In this document: positions 34,640-49,000 of the stretch, piece by piece | Layout: each line of letters starts with the position of its first letter | Numbering within the stretch: position 1 is the stretch's first letter | DNA from: Filosporella fistucella | Lineage: Eukaryota; Ascomycota; Leotiomycetes; Helotiales | Direction of reading: 5' to 3' | DNA: 64,000 bases | NCBI GenBank assembly: GCA_030077755.1 | Contig: JAQJZZ010000007.1 | Coordinates: 744,001 to 808,000, forward strand | Translations under genes and position numbers: made by a program | The notes under the pieces: model-generated | The model's input: only the letters and a program-made list of their open reading frames with translations | The model's database searches: none | What the model was told of the DNA's origin: nothing

Positions 34640-34860
34640 CTATAATTTACCTATGGCTTTATACTTTATAAATGGCTATCTCTCTCTTGCCTTTTTATAT
34701 TTTCTTTTCCATCTTTTTTCCTATCTTCTTTCCCATCTTCTTTCCTAGCTCCTCTCTAATCTCGTCTCTTACCTCTTTATATATCCTCTTGCCTATCTTC
34801 TCCTCATTTCTCCCTCTAATTCCTCCTATTCCTTAAGCAAGAGCTTCTTTTCTCATTTCC
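34640..34860. repeat. Pyrimidine-rich low-complexity tract
   Basis: About 200 bp of almost pure C/T on the plus strand, with irregular CATCTTC/TTTCC units, at the left edge of the AT-rich block. It is followed by a frame AKEYKKSLNLDKRIKVAL whose origin is unclear. Confidence 0.6.
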
Positions 34861-35392
34861 ACTTTAATTATTTATATTCGCACGTGCATGTTATAAGTAT
34901 CAAGCGGGCAAAAGAATATAAGAAAAGTCTAAATCTAGATAAGCGGATAAAGGTAGCCTTAAGGGATAGCCTCCCTAAGGATAAGTCCGGGATTAATAAT
35001 AATCCTATTTATAAAAAACTTAATAAAAAAATTAATTAATTATAATATAATATAATATAAGAATTTTGGGAAGCATATATTATTAATATTATAAAGTTAA
35101 GAATAGCAAGTATTAATATATCTTAGATATAAAAGGAAATATTTAGGATTAAACTTATATAATATAAAAGATATAAAGCATATTATTAAAGCTATAACAC
35201 GCTTAATACCCGGTAAACTAAATAAAGAAATATAAAAAGCAATTATTAAAACCATATAAAATAAGATGCAAAAACTCTTATTAATATAATAGCATAAGAT
35301 TAGCCTTATTATTTCCTAAGAAATCCATGACTCGGTAGCTCTTATAAGTATGCCTATAAGCTAGCTTATTTTAAAGCATTAATGTAATGGTT

Positions 35393-35812
35393 ATTATATA
35401 AGCTATTGCTTATATAATGATTTTGGATAAGGAATAAGTATATTATAAAGACGTTTTAATTGCAATATTATTAAGTATAAAGAATATTATTTAAAGTTAA
35501 GCATAAAGCTCTTATTTAATAATAAAAGTGCTAGTCTTATATAAAACCTTTATTCTTAATAAATCCTTTTAGGATCTTAGGGCTTTAAGGCTCTTAGCAC
35601 CTTAAATCCTAAGGGTTTAATAGAATTTAATTAATTATATAACCTAGGGTCTCTTATTTAATAAGTGTCCCTATTAATTAAGCCTATAATTTACTAGTCT
35701 CGTGACTTATTACTTATAACTATAATATTATCCCCTTTTTAGGCTAGTATAATCTCTACGCTTAAGTATGCTAAAGGAAATATTAATAATTATTTATAAC
35801 TATTTCTTCTTT
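35393..35812 (+). repeat. LTR-family copy 1 (about 420 bp, RIP-degraded)
   Basis: Starts TGTAATGGTTATTATATAAG and matches, in reverse complement, the sequence at 52857-53277; its first 180 bp also match 56743 onward and the reverse complement of 63530-63712. A TG start and repetition in both orientations suggest a long terminal repeat. The right end is approximate. Confidence 0.65.
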
Positions 35813-35999
35813 TTATTATAATACTTAAGGTTTTTAAATATAAATAATAAGTGCTTTTTTTTAAAACCATTAATTCTTATAATTCGCCTGCTATATTATA
35901 TTTTAATTATACCTAATATTAATGCTAATACGTGATTTTAAATAAAAAGTCCTAAAGATATAAGGAATATATAAGGAAAGGCATAAAATATAATATTTT

Positions 36000-38900
36000 T
36001 TAAATATTTATAAATAATCTTTAAAGCCTTTAGGCTAAGGAAAATTATTTAAAATTTAAGCGAAATATAGCCTTTAAAGCTATTATAGCTAGCCTAACTC
36101 GCGTCCGCGAGCTTAAATAGCATTAATAAGAGCTACGCGATTGCGGTCGCGAAATAGTTTATAAAGGTCTTTATATTCTTAATAAATTCAATGCCGCGGA
36201 AGCCTATGAATAAAAAGAGGTATAAAGGGTTTTAATTCCCTTTACTTCCCAAGTGCCGCTTTCTTCTTATGCTTCTCCTAATTTTAATCTTCTCGGAGCG
36301 CCTTTTTTATCCTTATATAAGATTCCTCCCTTTACCCCTTTTAGTGCTATAGAATTGCCTAATTTCTCTAAAAAAGCTTTTTAAGTAAATCTTAATTTGC
36401 TTAATAGAATTTTTTAAGGAATTTTAGGTAATAAAGGTTTAACCTAAATTTTTATATATTTTCCAAGTATAAGTAATCCTTTTATTTAATTAAATATTTA
36501 ATTATTTTATTAATTATCTTATAATTTAAGATTTTTTCTACTTTATATTTGGCGAATAAGTTAATTAATTTTATTTTAATATTAGGGGCAAATAATGCCC
36601 TTAATAATATTAATTTAAGGAAGGAAATATAAAATACCGGGTATATTCTTATATTTTTAGGTAATTAAAATTAATAATTTATTAGTCCCTTAATTTTAAT
36701 AATTTTAAATAGTTCTAATTTCCTATAATTTAATTTATTACTTAATTGCTTTATTTAGATATTATAATAAATTAAATAAACTTTATCCCCTTTTTTAAAT
36801 ATAGGTTTTATATTATATTCTTTATTATAATAAGATATTAATCTTTTTATAAAGAATTATATATCTTTTATAAGCTCTTAATATAGCGATTTTAATTGAT
36901 TTACTTATATAATAGCTTTTTTAACTATAATTAAAATCGGCTTAAATATCTTATAAGCTATTGGATTATAGCTATAATTAGCGTAAAATAGTAAAACCTA
37001 AGTCATTTCCGTGCTTATATTATTATATGCAAATTATATAATAAAAAGCATTTTTACCTAATTATCTTATTAATAATTTATATAATAATATAAATATATT
37101 TCTATTATTTAATTTAAGCATTCCATTTAATTATTTATTTATAAGTAAAATAATATTAATAATTTATGCTTTATTTTAAGTAATATAATAAGTATTATTT
37201 AAAATTTTAAAATAAAGAGCTTATCTTAATTTAAAATAATTTCTTTTAGCGTTTTATAATTAGTAATAATAACTTTTATAAATATATATGCTAAGTCCTC
37301 GGCTATACTTGCTTTTAGGTATAATATTATATATATATACTTAATAAGCCTATTTATAATAATAAGGATAGAGTTATATATTTTATTTATAACTAGTTCT
37401 TTAAAAAGAGAAAGTTTAACCATGAAATCTTAAGCAATAGACTTTTATAATTATAAGGGCATTTCTAATAACTTTAGCATATTCTTTAAAGCTTATTAAA
37501 AAGATTTATTCCAAATATAAATATTATATATAATAATAATTTCCTTAACCATTTTCCTTATTCCTAAAAAATAATAATTCACGGATATTCTTTTTATTAT
37601 TTTAAAGGTACCCATATATTTATAAGCTAATAAGCTATAATATTTAATAATAAATTCCTTCCTAAGTGCTAATAGTATAAATACTTGATTATTATATAAT
37701 AAAATCCCGTTTTTAAGCGTATATTATTCTTATATAATTATAATATTCCATTTATCCTTATTTCTTTAATATTCACTTTATAAGCGCTTATTTTAAGGGC
37801 CTATGCTTAGCTTAGCGAGTGCTATTAATTTTATTTTATTATATATTAAGGATTCTCCTTTTTTTTTAAATATTATATAAGAAATATATATTTTATTTTT
37901 AAGGTATTCTAGTTTTTAGCTAAGGGCGTCTGCCCTAGCATTTTCTATTCCCTTTATATAAGAAATGCGTAAATTAATAATAGCTAGAGTTTTTACCTAT
38001 TATATTTATTATTTATTTAATTCCTTTATTATAATAAAGTAAACCAAGTTCTTATAATTTATTAATATTTAAATTGGGTCCGGTGCTCCTTTCAAATATA
38101 TTCTCTATTTCTTATAAGCATTTATAATTACCAAAAATTCCTTATTATAAATTTCATAATTTAATTTAATTATTAATAATTTACGGGAATAATAAGTAAT
38201 TAATTATTATCTTTTTTGCTTATTAGGCTAGCTAAATATAGCTCTACTAGCGTAATTGAAAGAGTCTATTTTAATCTTAATTAATAATTAGGGGTTATAA
38301 GTAATTAGGACTAAGGCTTTTATAAATGCTCTCTTAAGTTTTATAAAGCTTTAATTTGCTTTATTACTCTATTTAAAGGTCTAATCCTTTTTTATTAACT
38401 CGGTTAACGGTATTATTATATTTAAATACCCTTTAATAAACCTTTTATAATAATTGGCGAATCTTAAAAAAAATTATATATCTTTTATATAAGTTAATTC
38501 CTTTTAATTAAAGATTATTTATACCTTAATTGAATCTATTTTAAGTCTATTAATACCGATAATAAACTTAAGAAAAATTACTTTTATCTTATAAAAGAAA
38601 TATTTTTTTAGCTTAAATTTAAAATCAATTAACTTAAGTATTAATAATATAGCTCAAATATTCTTAACGTATTATTAGGTGTCCTTTAAGTATATTAATA
38701 TATTATTTAGGTATATAATATAGCATACGTTTAATAAGTGCGAGAGGATATTATTTATAACCCTTTATATAATAGCTAAGGCATTAATTAGCCTAAAAGG
38801 CATAATTTAATACTTATATAATCCCTCTAATATTTAAAATGCTATTTTTTACTTATTTCCTTCCTTAATCCTAATAAGATTAAAAGCTCCCCTTAAATTA

Positions 38901-41083
38901 AGCTAAGTAAATATTTTTGCCCCTTATAAGCGATCCCTTAAATTATTTACTAATAATAGTAGGAAATAGTTTTTAATCATAATCTCATTTAACTTCTTAT
39001 AATTTACGCATAATCTTAATTCCCTTCCCTTCTTAAATATAAATAATATTAGGCTAATTGCTAGTGACTTAAATAATTATATAAACCCTTTTTTTAAATT
39101 TTCGTTAATATATTTCTTAAGCATCCTCTAATTTTTTATAAAATGGTTTTAAATAATAATATCTTTCCTTTTATAATCTCAATCGCGTAATCTTATAGCT
39201 TATGTGCTAATAATGCTTTTAGGCCTACTTTATCCTAAAATAATTTATTAAACTCTTTATATTCCTTAAATATCTTATTTAATAGCGAACCCTAAAATAA
39301 GTATTTTAGCTCTTTTATAAAAGTGGCATATGCTTTTTATTAGCTAAGTTTTAAGTTCTTATATTTAACCTATAATATCTTATTATATAAGCAATTCTTA
39401 AAGATTATTATTCTTACCTTTTAATTAATAATAGGCCTATGCTATTTTAGCTATAATATCTTAAGGATAATTTAATATTATCTTATCTTAATAATATTAA
39501 ATTATATTTCCTTCTTATATCTTCCTTCCGTCTTTATATAGGTTAATATTATTTATATATTAATTAACCCTTCCCGGTTATTAATTAATAATTTATTAAT
39601 TATTAATAACGGGTATAAGTCCTTAATAACCCTAATTAATATATTAATAAGTAATATAATCTCTAATAATATAAAATTTCCTATTATTCCATAATTTATT
39701 ATTACTTTAATTAATTCCTTATATCCTCTTAAGTATACGTTTATATATAATTATTTCTCACTTAATCCTCTTATAATGCATATCTTATCCTTAGTAATCC
39801 TTGGCTTCTTATTAGAGTCTTTTAATATTTTTTAGCTCTTATTTACTTCGCGGATTTCCGTACCCGTTTATTAGGTCTTAATATCCATTTATATTCGGGT
39901 ATCCGGGTTTAAATATATAACCTAATATATTTCTCTTAAATAGAATATTAATCCCATAAATCCTTTTATGATTCCTTTATTATATAGCGTTCTTATAGCA
40001 TTATTTTACTAAAAGTGGTTTTTTATATTTTATTTATATAAAGTCTAATATTTATAAAATTATAGGGTTAAAGGTTTTAATTTTATAAGATTAATTTAAT
40101 AGGTATTATATACTTAATTTTATGCCTTATGCCTATAAAAGTTTATTTATATTATCCCTTTTTTATTAATCTTAATTACCTTTTAAAACGTTCCTTAAGC
40201 CGGTCCGCTTAACTTAACCTTAAATAATTCTTTAAATATAATTATTTTATTATCCCTAATTCCTATTATTTATTATTCTTAGCTCTAATAGATTAGGGTA
40301 TCCTCCCTTTAAATTACCTCTTATAATTTTCTTATTTAAGGATCTTCTTAATAAAGCTTTTTATTTATTTAATACTTAGCAATATATTAATCTTCTTACT
40401 TAATATATCAAATTCCTTTATTAAATACTTTACATTTAATTCCTCATTTTTTATCTTAAATATCGGATTTTAATTAAGTATTAATCTTGGCTTCCTTTAA
40501 TTATTCCTTTATTATTTAATAAATGCTAGGTTACCGCTTTATAATATAAGCTTCTTTTAATTTTATAGGTCCCATAGTCCTTATAGCTTAGGGTATTCCC
40601 TTTTTTATAATATTTAAGGTTTTTTTCCCTTTTTTATTTCCTTTTTTCCTTACCTTATATAATAATGCAATGTGATTAGGGAGTTTATAATTGAAATAAA
40701 ATCCCTTTTCTTAATAATTTTAAAGGATTTCCGGGGATAGTTTCTTTCCCTTAAAATCCTTTTTCTTCCCTTTAAAGGTCGCGTTTACTTATATAGGGTT
40801 ATAATACCGATTATAGGACTAATAGCATATGTTATTTCCTAACTTATAAGAGCCTTTTTTCTTTAACTTTTTTTTATAATTATAATTATCAATTTTTACC
40901 AATTTCTTAATTAAAGCTATTAAGTTTATTAATTTCCTAATATGCATTAAATTGTCCTTAATATCGTTTTTTAGGCCTTTATAAAACTAGGAATATAAGG
41001 CGTCCTTATTTTATATTAGCCTTATTATATATTATTAAAATTTTATAATATAATAAGCCATTAATCCTTTTTAGCATAGCCTT
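36000..41083 (-). mobile_element. Gypsy-type retrotransposon copy A (pol remnant)
   Basis: Reading the minus strand and ignoring stops, reverse transcriptase motifs appear around 39060-38580: LRLCVNYKKLNEI, then FT-LNLRGAFNLIRIKEG, MPFRLINALA and the active-site-like YLDNILIYLK (YLDDILIY in live elements). Downstream, at 37423-37226, NSILIIINRLIKYIYIILYL and AEDLAYIFIKVIITN match the integrase core. The RT-then-integrase order is that of Ty3/Gypsy. All parts carry many stops. The stretch 38080-41070 is repeated at 53280-56290. Exact element ends are uncertain. Confidence 0.8.
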
Positions 41084-41085
41084 TA

Positions 41086-41294
41086 TAATATAAAGGGATA
41101 AGAAGTATGCTATTTAAGTGTATGATAAATAATATATTAATCAAAATTATAAGGGTAATATTTAAAAGAAGAAGAAGGATTATATTATTAAGTTATGCTC
41201 GGGCTATATTATATATAAAGTGAGTATTAGAGCGGAAAAACTATTTATTAGTAAAATACGTAATCTAAAATCACGGGGCTTTAACCTTATTATA
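41086..41294. repeat. Left 209-bp direct repeat (putative LTR of element C)
   Basis: Same length and highly similar to 52648-52856, in the same orientation; differences are mostly C/T and G/A. Contains AGTTATGCTCGGGCTATATT and ends GGCTTTAACCTTATTATA where the right copy has CTTATCACA. Confidence 0.7.
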
Positions 41295-43425
41295 TATGTC
41301 CCCCCTTAAGAATAATTGCCCCTTAATTATTTTAAACTTATTCCTTTACGTTTTAATTCTCTATAAAGTAAAGACCCTCTTTATAGGCCTTTATTAAAAT
41401 CCCTTTATTTAATATATTCATATTTGGCTTAATCTTAGGTATAAGAGTTTTAAAAGTACGAGATTGCTTTAAGTAAAAATAGAATAACTTTTCCTTAAAT
41501 ATACGCTTTTCTTCCTTTATTATATCTTTATATAATATTAAAGCCACACGCATAGCTCTCTTACGTCTTTCCGTAATAAATCTATAAATAGCTTCCTTAT
41601 TATTACCTAATAATATATTCCTTTCCTTTAAGATTATAAGTAAGCTTTAATATTTATAATATATGAAAGCATTAAATAAGGCCCTTAAACCCCTTAATTT
41701 AAAGCTTATAAGAAATTTAAAGGGTATAGCGCCATATTTATTAGCTAGGCCAAATGGGGTAATTATTAAAGTAGTCTAATCTTTATATAACTCGGATAGC
41801 ATATATTAGGTGCTTCCCTTAATTACTTTTAAGTTTCTCTTATTATTTTATATGCCTATAAACCAAGGAAGCATTATATGTTACACTTTTATAATAGGGC
41901 TTATAGCTTTATAAGGTATTAATAATAACGTAATTTAGGCGTTTCCTAGCCTATAAAATACGTTCCTTTAACCTTTTAATCCTAAAACCTTAATATCCTT
42001 TTTAATAAAAAGCTAATTAATAATCTTATAAATAAATCCATTTATAGCTTATCCTTAAGCAATTACGCGATCCTATTATTCTCTTAGCTTATGCTATATT
42101 TTAGGTAAAATAAATATATAATTCTTATTATCTTCTTTATTTATTAATATTATTCCTTAAATTATATATATGCTACGCTATTTGGCTAGCAAGTCTAATA
42201 TATTAAGATTAATATAATAAAAATAAATATTATTTTTAGGAATAAAATATTTTATATAATAGGGATAGCTAATTAAACGTTATATAATATTGGGTCTTAG
42301 TGCTATATATAGCATATAATAAGCATAATTTTAATATATTAGCTATTAAGTAATCGAGTAAAATATATTTCTTAGCTAGCTTATATTCTTATAACCATTA
42401 ATTTCTTAAAGATATTAATAATATATATTAAACTCATTTAATATTTATTTCTTTAATTCCGGGATCTAGAATTATTAATTAAAGAATAGGGTAATAATGG
42501 ACCTATTAGCCTTTTATTTAAGAAGAATTATAGAGTCTTAAGCATTTAATATCTTTTCCTAATTAAAAGCAAAATCGGTTCTTTATTTATTATAAAAGAA
42601 CTTATAAGGGCCTAATTTATTAAAAGGTCTTAATAATTAATTTATAACCTAAAATTATTAATATATTGCCTTATTAGTCTTTAATTTTCTAATATTTAAG
42701 TAATAATTTAGCACGTATTTTAATTAATAATTTAAAAGAAGTCAATTTAAGCGTTTAATATAAAGCCTAATTTATTTTATTATAAGGCGTTTATATAAAA
42801 AGTAAACCTTTTTAAATATATGCATCTTAGCTAATAGCTTTATTTTAATTATAATTCTAAGTGCCTTCTTCTTTTTTATTATAATCTTTTAGCCCTTTAT
42901 AATATCTTTTATATAGCGGCACTAGCGGCTTATTACCCATATATCCTTATTATCTTCTTTACCATTTATTAATTCTTCCTTTATATTATTTATTTCTTCT
43001 TTATCTAGCTTATTTATAAGTCCTAAAATTATGCTATATTCCTTTACTTCCTCTTATAGCATGCGAATTCCTTTAGATTTAAGAGCCTAATTATTACCTT
43101 TAAGATTTATATTAGGAATTAGTAAATTTTAATCCATTAGGCGGGGTAAAATTTCTCTATTATTATCCTTGCTATTTAATTATATCGGGTTTTTAGGGAT
43201 AGGTTTTTTAATTATTCTTATACTTATTTCTTTTAAAAATTTATAAATATTAAAGATTATCCTTAGCTTTTATACCTATTATAATAAAATTTCCTTTACC
43301 TTTTTATTCCAAATTTTTTAAGCTTTATTAAAATTATTAAAAATGAGACCTTTAATTGGCTTAGCCTATTTTTTTCCACTAATAAGATATTAAATTGCTA
43401 TAATATTTATTAGGCATATAAATTG

Positions 43426-43616
43426 TGTCAGGTGTATAATTGGAATTGTAATTTCACATGACCTCGACTATTCGGTTATGTTCGGCAGTTCACAGGAACC
43501 CCTTAGGCACCCCTTAAATAGTCCAACTCTGGCATTCCAAAAGGCCAGAGTTTAGTCTCATACTAGAATATAACTTATTCTACTCATTGAATTGCCTCCC
43601 ATTTATACGTTTCACA
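43426..43616. mobile_element. Solo LTR, 191 bp, not RIP-mutated
   Basis: A sharply bounded GC-normal patch within the AT-rich block begins TGTCAGGTGTATAATTGG and ends ATACGTTTCACA, the TG...CA ends of an LTR. It is flanked by AATTG on the left (43421-43425) and GATTG on the right (43617-43621), a 5-bp target duplication with one G/A difference. It contains AACCCC/GGCACCCC and a GGCCAGAG repeat. No second copy is in the window, so the internal part was probably lost by LTR-LTR recombination. Confidence 0.75.
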
Positions 43617-44950
43617 GATTGCTTTAAGCTATTAATAAATTAAGCTAGCTTTTTATATGCATAAAGGAAATTTAGCGAATAATTTATTTTATTTAACCAT
43701 TTTATAATATTATTATCCTTTTACTTATTATAAATCGCCTTTTTTGCTTTATATATTTGGTCTTATCTCTTTTTATTTTCCTTAATAATTAATAGCACTT
43801 ATGCCCACTTATTAATAAACTCGTCTTTAAATATATATATCTAATAAGCTCCCCTCTCTTATATAAATAAGAATACCTCCTTAATTATATTAGATGCCCT
43901 TTTATAATATTATAGCATGTCTTAAAGAATTCTTGCCTTAATCTTATACCTATTTTACTCTAAAATACTAGCAAGATAATCCTTTACCTCTTATATATTT
44001 TAAAATGCTATGTTAATAATAAGAATAATGCTCTTAAATTAAATATCTAATGCGTTCTTTATAGCTATAATATAACCGGTTTTTTTATATAATTTAAAAG
44101 GAAAAATATTAAAAAGGAAAAGACGTTTTTAAGGAAAAGAATCCTTAAATAATTAATTTAATTTGGCTAAAGGTAAATTATATATGGCTTATAATTATTA
44201 AAAGCTATTAAATAAATAATTTAATTTTTAATTAATTATTTGCCTTTGCTACCCCTTACCTTAAACGTTTTCTTATTTAAATAAACTTTTTAGCATTAAC
44301 CTTAACCTTAATAAAATAATTAAAAATAGCTCCTAAGGACTTAAAAAAGTATGCTATTATTTATAATAAGGGCAAGAAGCAAGCTAGCGCTATTATAAAG
44401 ATTGCTTTAATAGGTATTCGCTCTTTATAGCGTTTATAAAGTTTGATTTTAATTAATAATTTACTTTTATTTTCTTTTCTTTTTAAGGTTTAGCAATTCG
44501 CTTTTATATAATAGCAAGCCTTATCCTTATCCTATTTAAAGTATAAATACCCTTTTCTATTTCCTTTTAACTTTTTCTTTTTAATAATTTTTTAAATTAA
44601 CCAAATAGGTATTTCTTTATATTATCCCCTTCCCTACTTATAATAATCCCTTCCTTAATTAATCTCTTATAATATACCTTAAGCATATTAAGATATCTTT
44701 ACTTAAGCACTAAAATAATTTATTTATTCTTAAGCACCTTAATCTTATTACCTTACCTAGTGGAAATAATTAAATAAATATAGCTCCTTAAGTGCCCGCT
44801 ATCTTTAACCCTATATATTATGCCATTAATACCCTTATATATAGCTTAATTAATCTTGCTCTTGCCTAGCTTATAGCCGGATTTATTAAGGCTAATATAG
44901 CTCTTATTCCTAGTATTATTAAAGCTATTAGCTATTAATCCATTACCCAA

Positions 44951-46024
44951 AACCCTATTATTATTCTTAAAAAGGAGTTTTTTAATAAAAAAGCTCTTAC
45001 TTTTTCTCCTAATAACCCTATTATTTTAGCCGGTATTAAATTTATTATTACTTATATTAAAAATGCCAAATTCTTTAATTTAAATTCCGCTAATTATATT
45101 TTAGAATCTTTATATAATATTAAAGTTAAATACCGCCCTCTTTTTAATTACCTCTTTAATATCTTATAATTTATTAACGCTATATCCTAAATTATATAAA
45201 TAGAGGTTTGCTTATTTAAAGCTACCTTTAAACCTTATTTTAAAATCCAATTAGCCTATAACTATTTTAGCTATCCCTTTATTAGTCCTAATAATAATAT
45301 TTTAACTATTCTTAATAAGGAATATAATGGTAATAACTTTAATCTTTTTAAGTCTTTTTATAATAAAGCTATTATTGCCAATTACCCAAATTATTAATAA
45401 TAGATTAAATATCTTTTAAATGCTAATAATCCCGTTATAATTAAGCCTTATTATTATTATCTTACTTTACCTTATCCTTTTATTATTAAAAAGGCTTTTA
45501 TATCCGCTATTTCTAATAAGAAAGACTATGGTACTAAAGATTCTCTTATTTTTTCCGGAAAGGATAAAGGAAAAGCTATTATAAAGCCATTTATTACTAG
45601 TTTTTTATTTGCTAAAAAAACTAGGAAGCGCAAGGCCCTTAATTCTAATATTAAGGACGATTCCAATGCTATTATAAACGCTGATCCCACTTTATTTAAA
45701 AAGCTAAAGCTTAAACTAACCTATATGCTTATAGCTAGCTCACCTCTTATTAGCTTTCTTCTTATTGCTCTTATTAAATAAATTAAATTTAAGAAAACTT
45801 TACTACCTTTATACCTTAAAACTAAGCCCGAATTAACCTTAAAAAAAGCTAAAAAACCTAAAAAGATTAAGAAATCCAAGAAACCTGCTCTTATTTCATT
45901 TAAATTATTTAAATAAATTATAATTAAGAAAAGTCTTAAAAATTATATACCCTTAGCCGCTTATAACCTAAATAAAGAGGCTAGTAATAAATTTAAGGAT
46001 AATAAAGAAGTTAATAAGAATTAA
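44951..46024 (+). pseudogene. Relic of a 358-codon, Lys-rich frame of unknown origin
   Basis: In one frame on the plus strand, 358 codons contain only eight internal stops (TAA/TAG), with long uninterrupted runs such as KKAFISAISNKKDYGTKDSL, SGKDKGKAIIKPFITS and KKAKKPKKIKKSKKPALIS. No frameshift is needed. It is antisense to the surrounding Gypsy pol. The composition (Lys-rich C-terminus) suggests a nucleic-acid-binding product such as a gag-like or accessory protein of another element, but I do not recognise it. Confidence 0.45.
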
Positions 46025-49000
46025 ATATAAGTCTTTTTCCTTTTAAAATAGTGCGCTTTCTTAAGAGCTAAATAAAAAAAAAAGGCGTAAATAAAATAAA
46101 TATTTAGGTAAGATAAATAGCAAATATAATAAAATAGAGAAATGAAATAAAATTAAATATTAATTCTTTTCCTTTTTTTAATAAATAAAACTTTTTATAT
46201 AAGCTATTCTTAGGCATATTATAATTTATCTTATTAGGCGGGGTAAAATTTCCTATTATTAAATCCTCTTATTATATATTAATTATTATTATTTAAGATA
46301 ACCCTAAAACTCTACCTAGCTAATATCGCTATTTAATAAGCTTTTTATCTTCTTATCTTTACCTCCCTTTTCTTTATTTTTTTAATTAATAAATTTAAAT
46401 CCCTTTATTCTTCCGGTGGAATTTTTATAATTTTTTCGCTATTTCCCTTTTCTTATTCTATTTCTTTCTTATTATTATTTCCGTCCCTTACTTTTATATT
46501 ATATTTAATTAATATGGGATTTTAAATACCTTACCTTTATTTAAAGACTTTTATTTTATTATTAGCATATGTCTTATATAATTTTATTTTATTTATTTTT
46601 TTTTAGAAAATATATTCCCTTATTAATAATTACCTTATTAACCCTAAATGGACCTAGCTACTTATATTTAAACTTTAATTATAAAGACATATTTATCTCT
46701 TATAATATATTATATAGCAAAATAACGTTTCCCCTTTTTATTTCTTAAATTTAAATCTATTTGGATCTATTAAATTAATCCTTATTAATAATGCATATTC
46801 TCTTTTATTTTGCCGCAGCTTCTTTTAAATCCTTATCCCTTAATTAAATTTGCCTAGCCTTAATTGCTAGGAGCTTTATTATGCTTTAAATATTTTCCTA
46901 ATCTAAAATTCTCTATATAGGGATCTGTGTTTTTATAAGTAGCACCGCTTCCGATTTATAATTTAAGTAAAAGGGCGAGAACCTAATTATTATCTTTATT
47001 ATTGCTTTATTAGTTAATAGCATAATATATAAATTATTTATCCATTTTCCTTTTCTTTTATCCGTTATCCTGGCTAAGGCTTTAATAATTGGCTTATATC
47101 CTCTTTTTATTACTTTATTTATAGCAATATAATAAATAAAAACCATAACGTATTAAATATTATACTTTTATATTAATTTCTTAATTAAGCCTTTATTTTC
47201 TAGCCCCCTATTAATAATTAGCTTCCTAAAAATTTTATGCCGGCAAATTATATTTTCTTATATAAAATCTATTATTAATTTAAAGGTTATTATATTTAAC
47301 GCGCGTCCTTTAACCTAGCTTAAGAAATTATATCGTGCTATAATCAAGTATTTCTTCCCTTTATATTCCGGCATGTGAATAATATTTAGGCTTACCTTTA
47401 ATTAAAGGGCATTAGACTAAGTTAAATATAAAGGTTCCTCTTGCCAAGCGCCGTTTTATAGCTAGCACCTATTGCACCCTAAAATAAATGCTTTTATATC
47501 TTTATAGCAAGAGTCTTAGAAATATTTCTCGGCCACTTTTTAATAGGTGCTTTCTCTTCCTTTATGCCCGGTTTTATTATAGAGTGCTTAAAGAATTGCT
47601 TTTCTTTTAGCTTCTAAGTTAATTACTCTTCTTTTTGGCAAACCCTTATTCGCCCTTTGGAATAGCACCCCTCTCTTAACCTTATAATTAAGCGCTCGCG
47701 TTTTAAATTATTTAAAATCGGATTTCACGACTTATATAGGCCTCTTAAGTATTATTAAAAATTTAGCTATTAGTCTTAAATTGAGACTCTAGTCTCCTTT
47801 TAATAAAAATGCTTAAGCAGGTCCAATTCTAACCTTATAATATGAAATAACTTAATAAGAACCTATATAAGCATTAATAAAATCATTAATATCTTCCTCC
47901 TAAGCTTTAAGTCTTAATTCCTCTTTTATTACTAATTGCCGAGATAGCCTATTTATAGCGGTATATTTTTTCCTAGGCACGTGCTTAACCTTAAAATTAA
48001 ATAGCCGGATTTATATTATCTATTAAGTTATTAATGCTCCCGGTAAATCGGATATAATAAAATTTAATTAAGCTATTAAGATAGCTATATTAGTCTTTAA
48101 TAGGAAGTGCACTTTATAAAGATATTTTCAGACCTTCTTAAGAGCCTTTAAAACGCCTTTATACTCTCTTTTTATTATATTATAATTTTGCTTAGCCTAT
48201 AACCACTATCTATTATTATATTAGACTAGGTGCCTTTTCTTATTAATATTTAGCTATATTAAAACCATTCCCTACCCGTAAAGACTAATATCTATTACCA
48301 AAATAATCAAGCTAGCGCCTAAGGATATATCTAATTGCATAAGCGCCGGTGCCAAAATTAGAGCTAATTTTAATAAATCTATAATAAGGTTATGCTCATT
48401 TATTTATTTAAACTTTACCCCCTTATAAAGTAATTAATAAAGCGGTACCGCTATAATTGCAAAATCCTTAATCCATATCCAATAATAGACATAAACCCTA
48501 ATAAACGCCTAAATTTCCGTTATTAAAGAGCACTTCTTTTAATTAATAATTTTTAATACCTTTTTATTATTTGACGAGCGTCCTTATATATAATATATAT
48601 ATCCGATTAGCTTAATCCCGTTTATTCTAAATTATGATTTTAGACTAATTATAGCTCTTATCCTCTTAATATTTGCTAAAACTTGATTTAAATTAATTAA
48701 GTGCTTTAAAATAAACTTTTAAATCCTAGGAGCAGCTTTCTCCTTATTATATCTTATATGCGGACTAAGAATAGGCATATTATTTATAAAGATTTTATAA
48801 CGTTTAGGAATATAATCTTTTAAAATTGCCTTTCTTATCCTTATAAATTAAGCAATAAAATTTATAGCACCTTATATTAAAGTTATATATTTAATTAGCC
48901 CTTAAGACGTTATAAAGGCAATTATATCCCTATTATTCGGGTATAAAGAGATTTAATTATATTTAGAGTAAAAATTAATAAATAATATAATCTAGTATTT

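Noticed and set aside
41353..41553. 66-codon minus-strand frame as a real small gene
   Set aside because: It lies in RIP-mutated transposon DNA, is Lys/Ile-rich from composition, and has no independent support.
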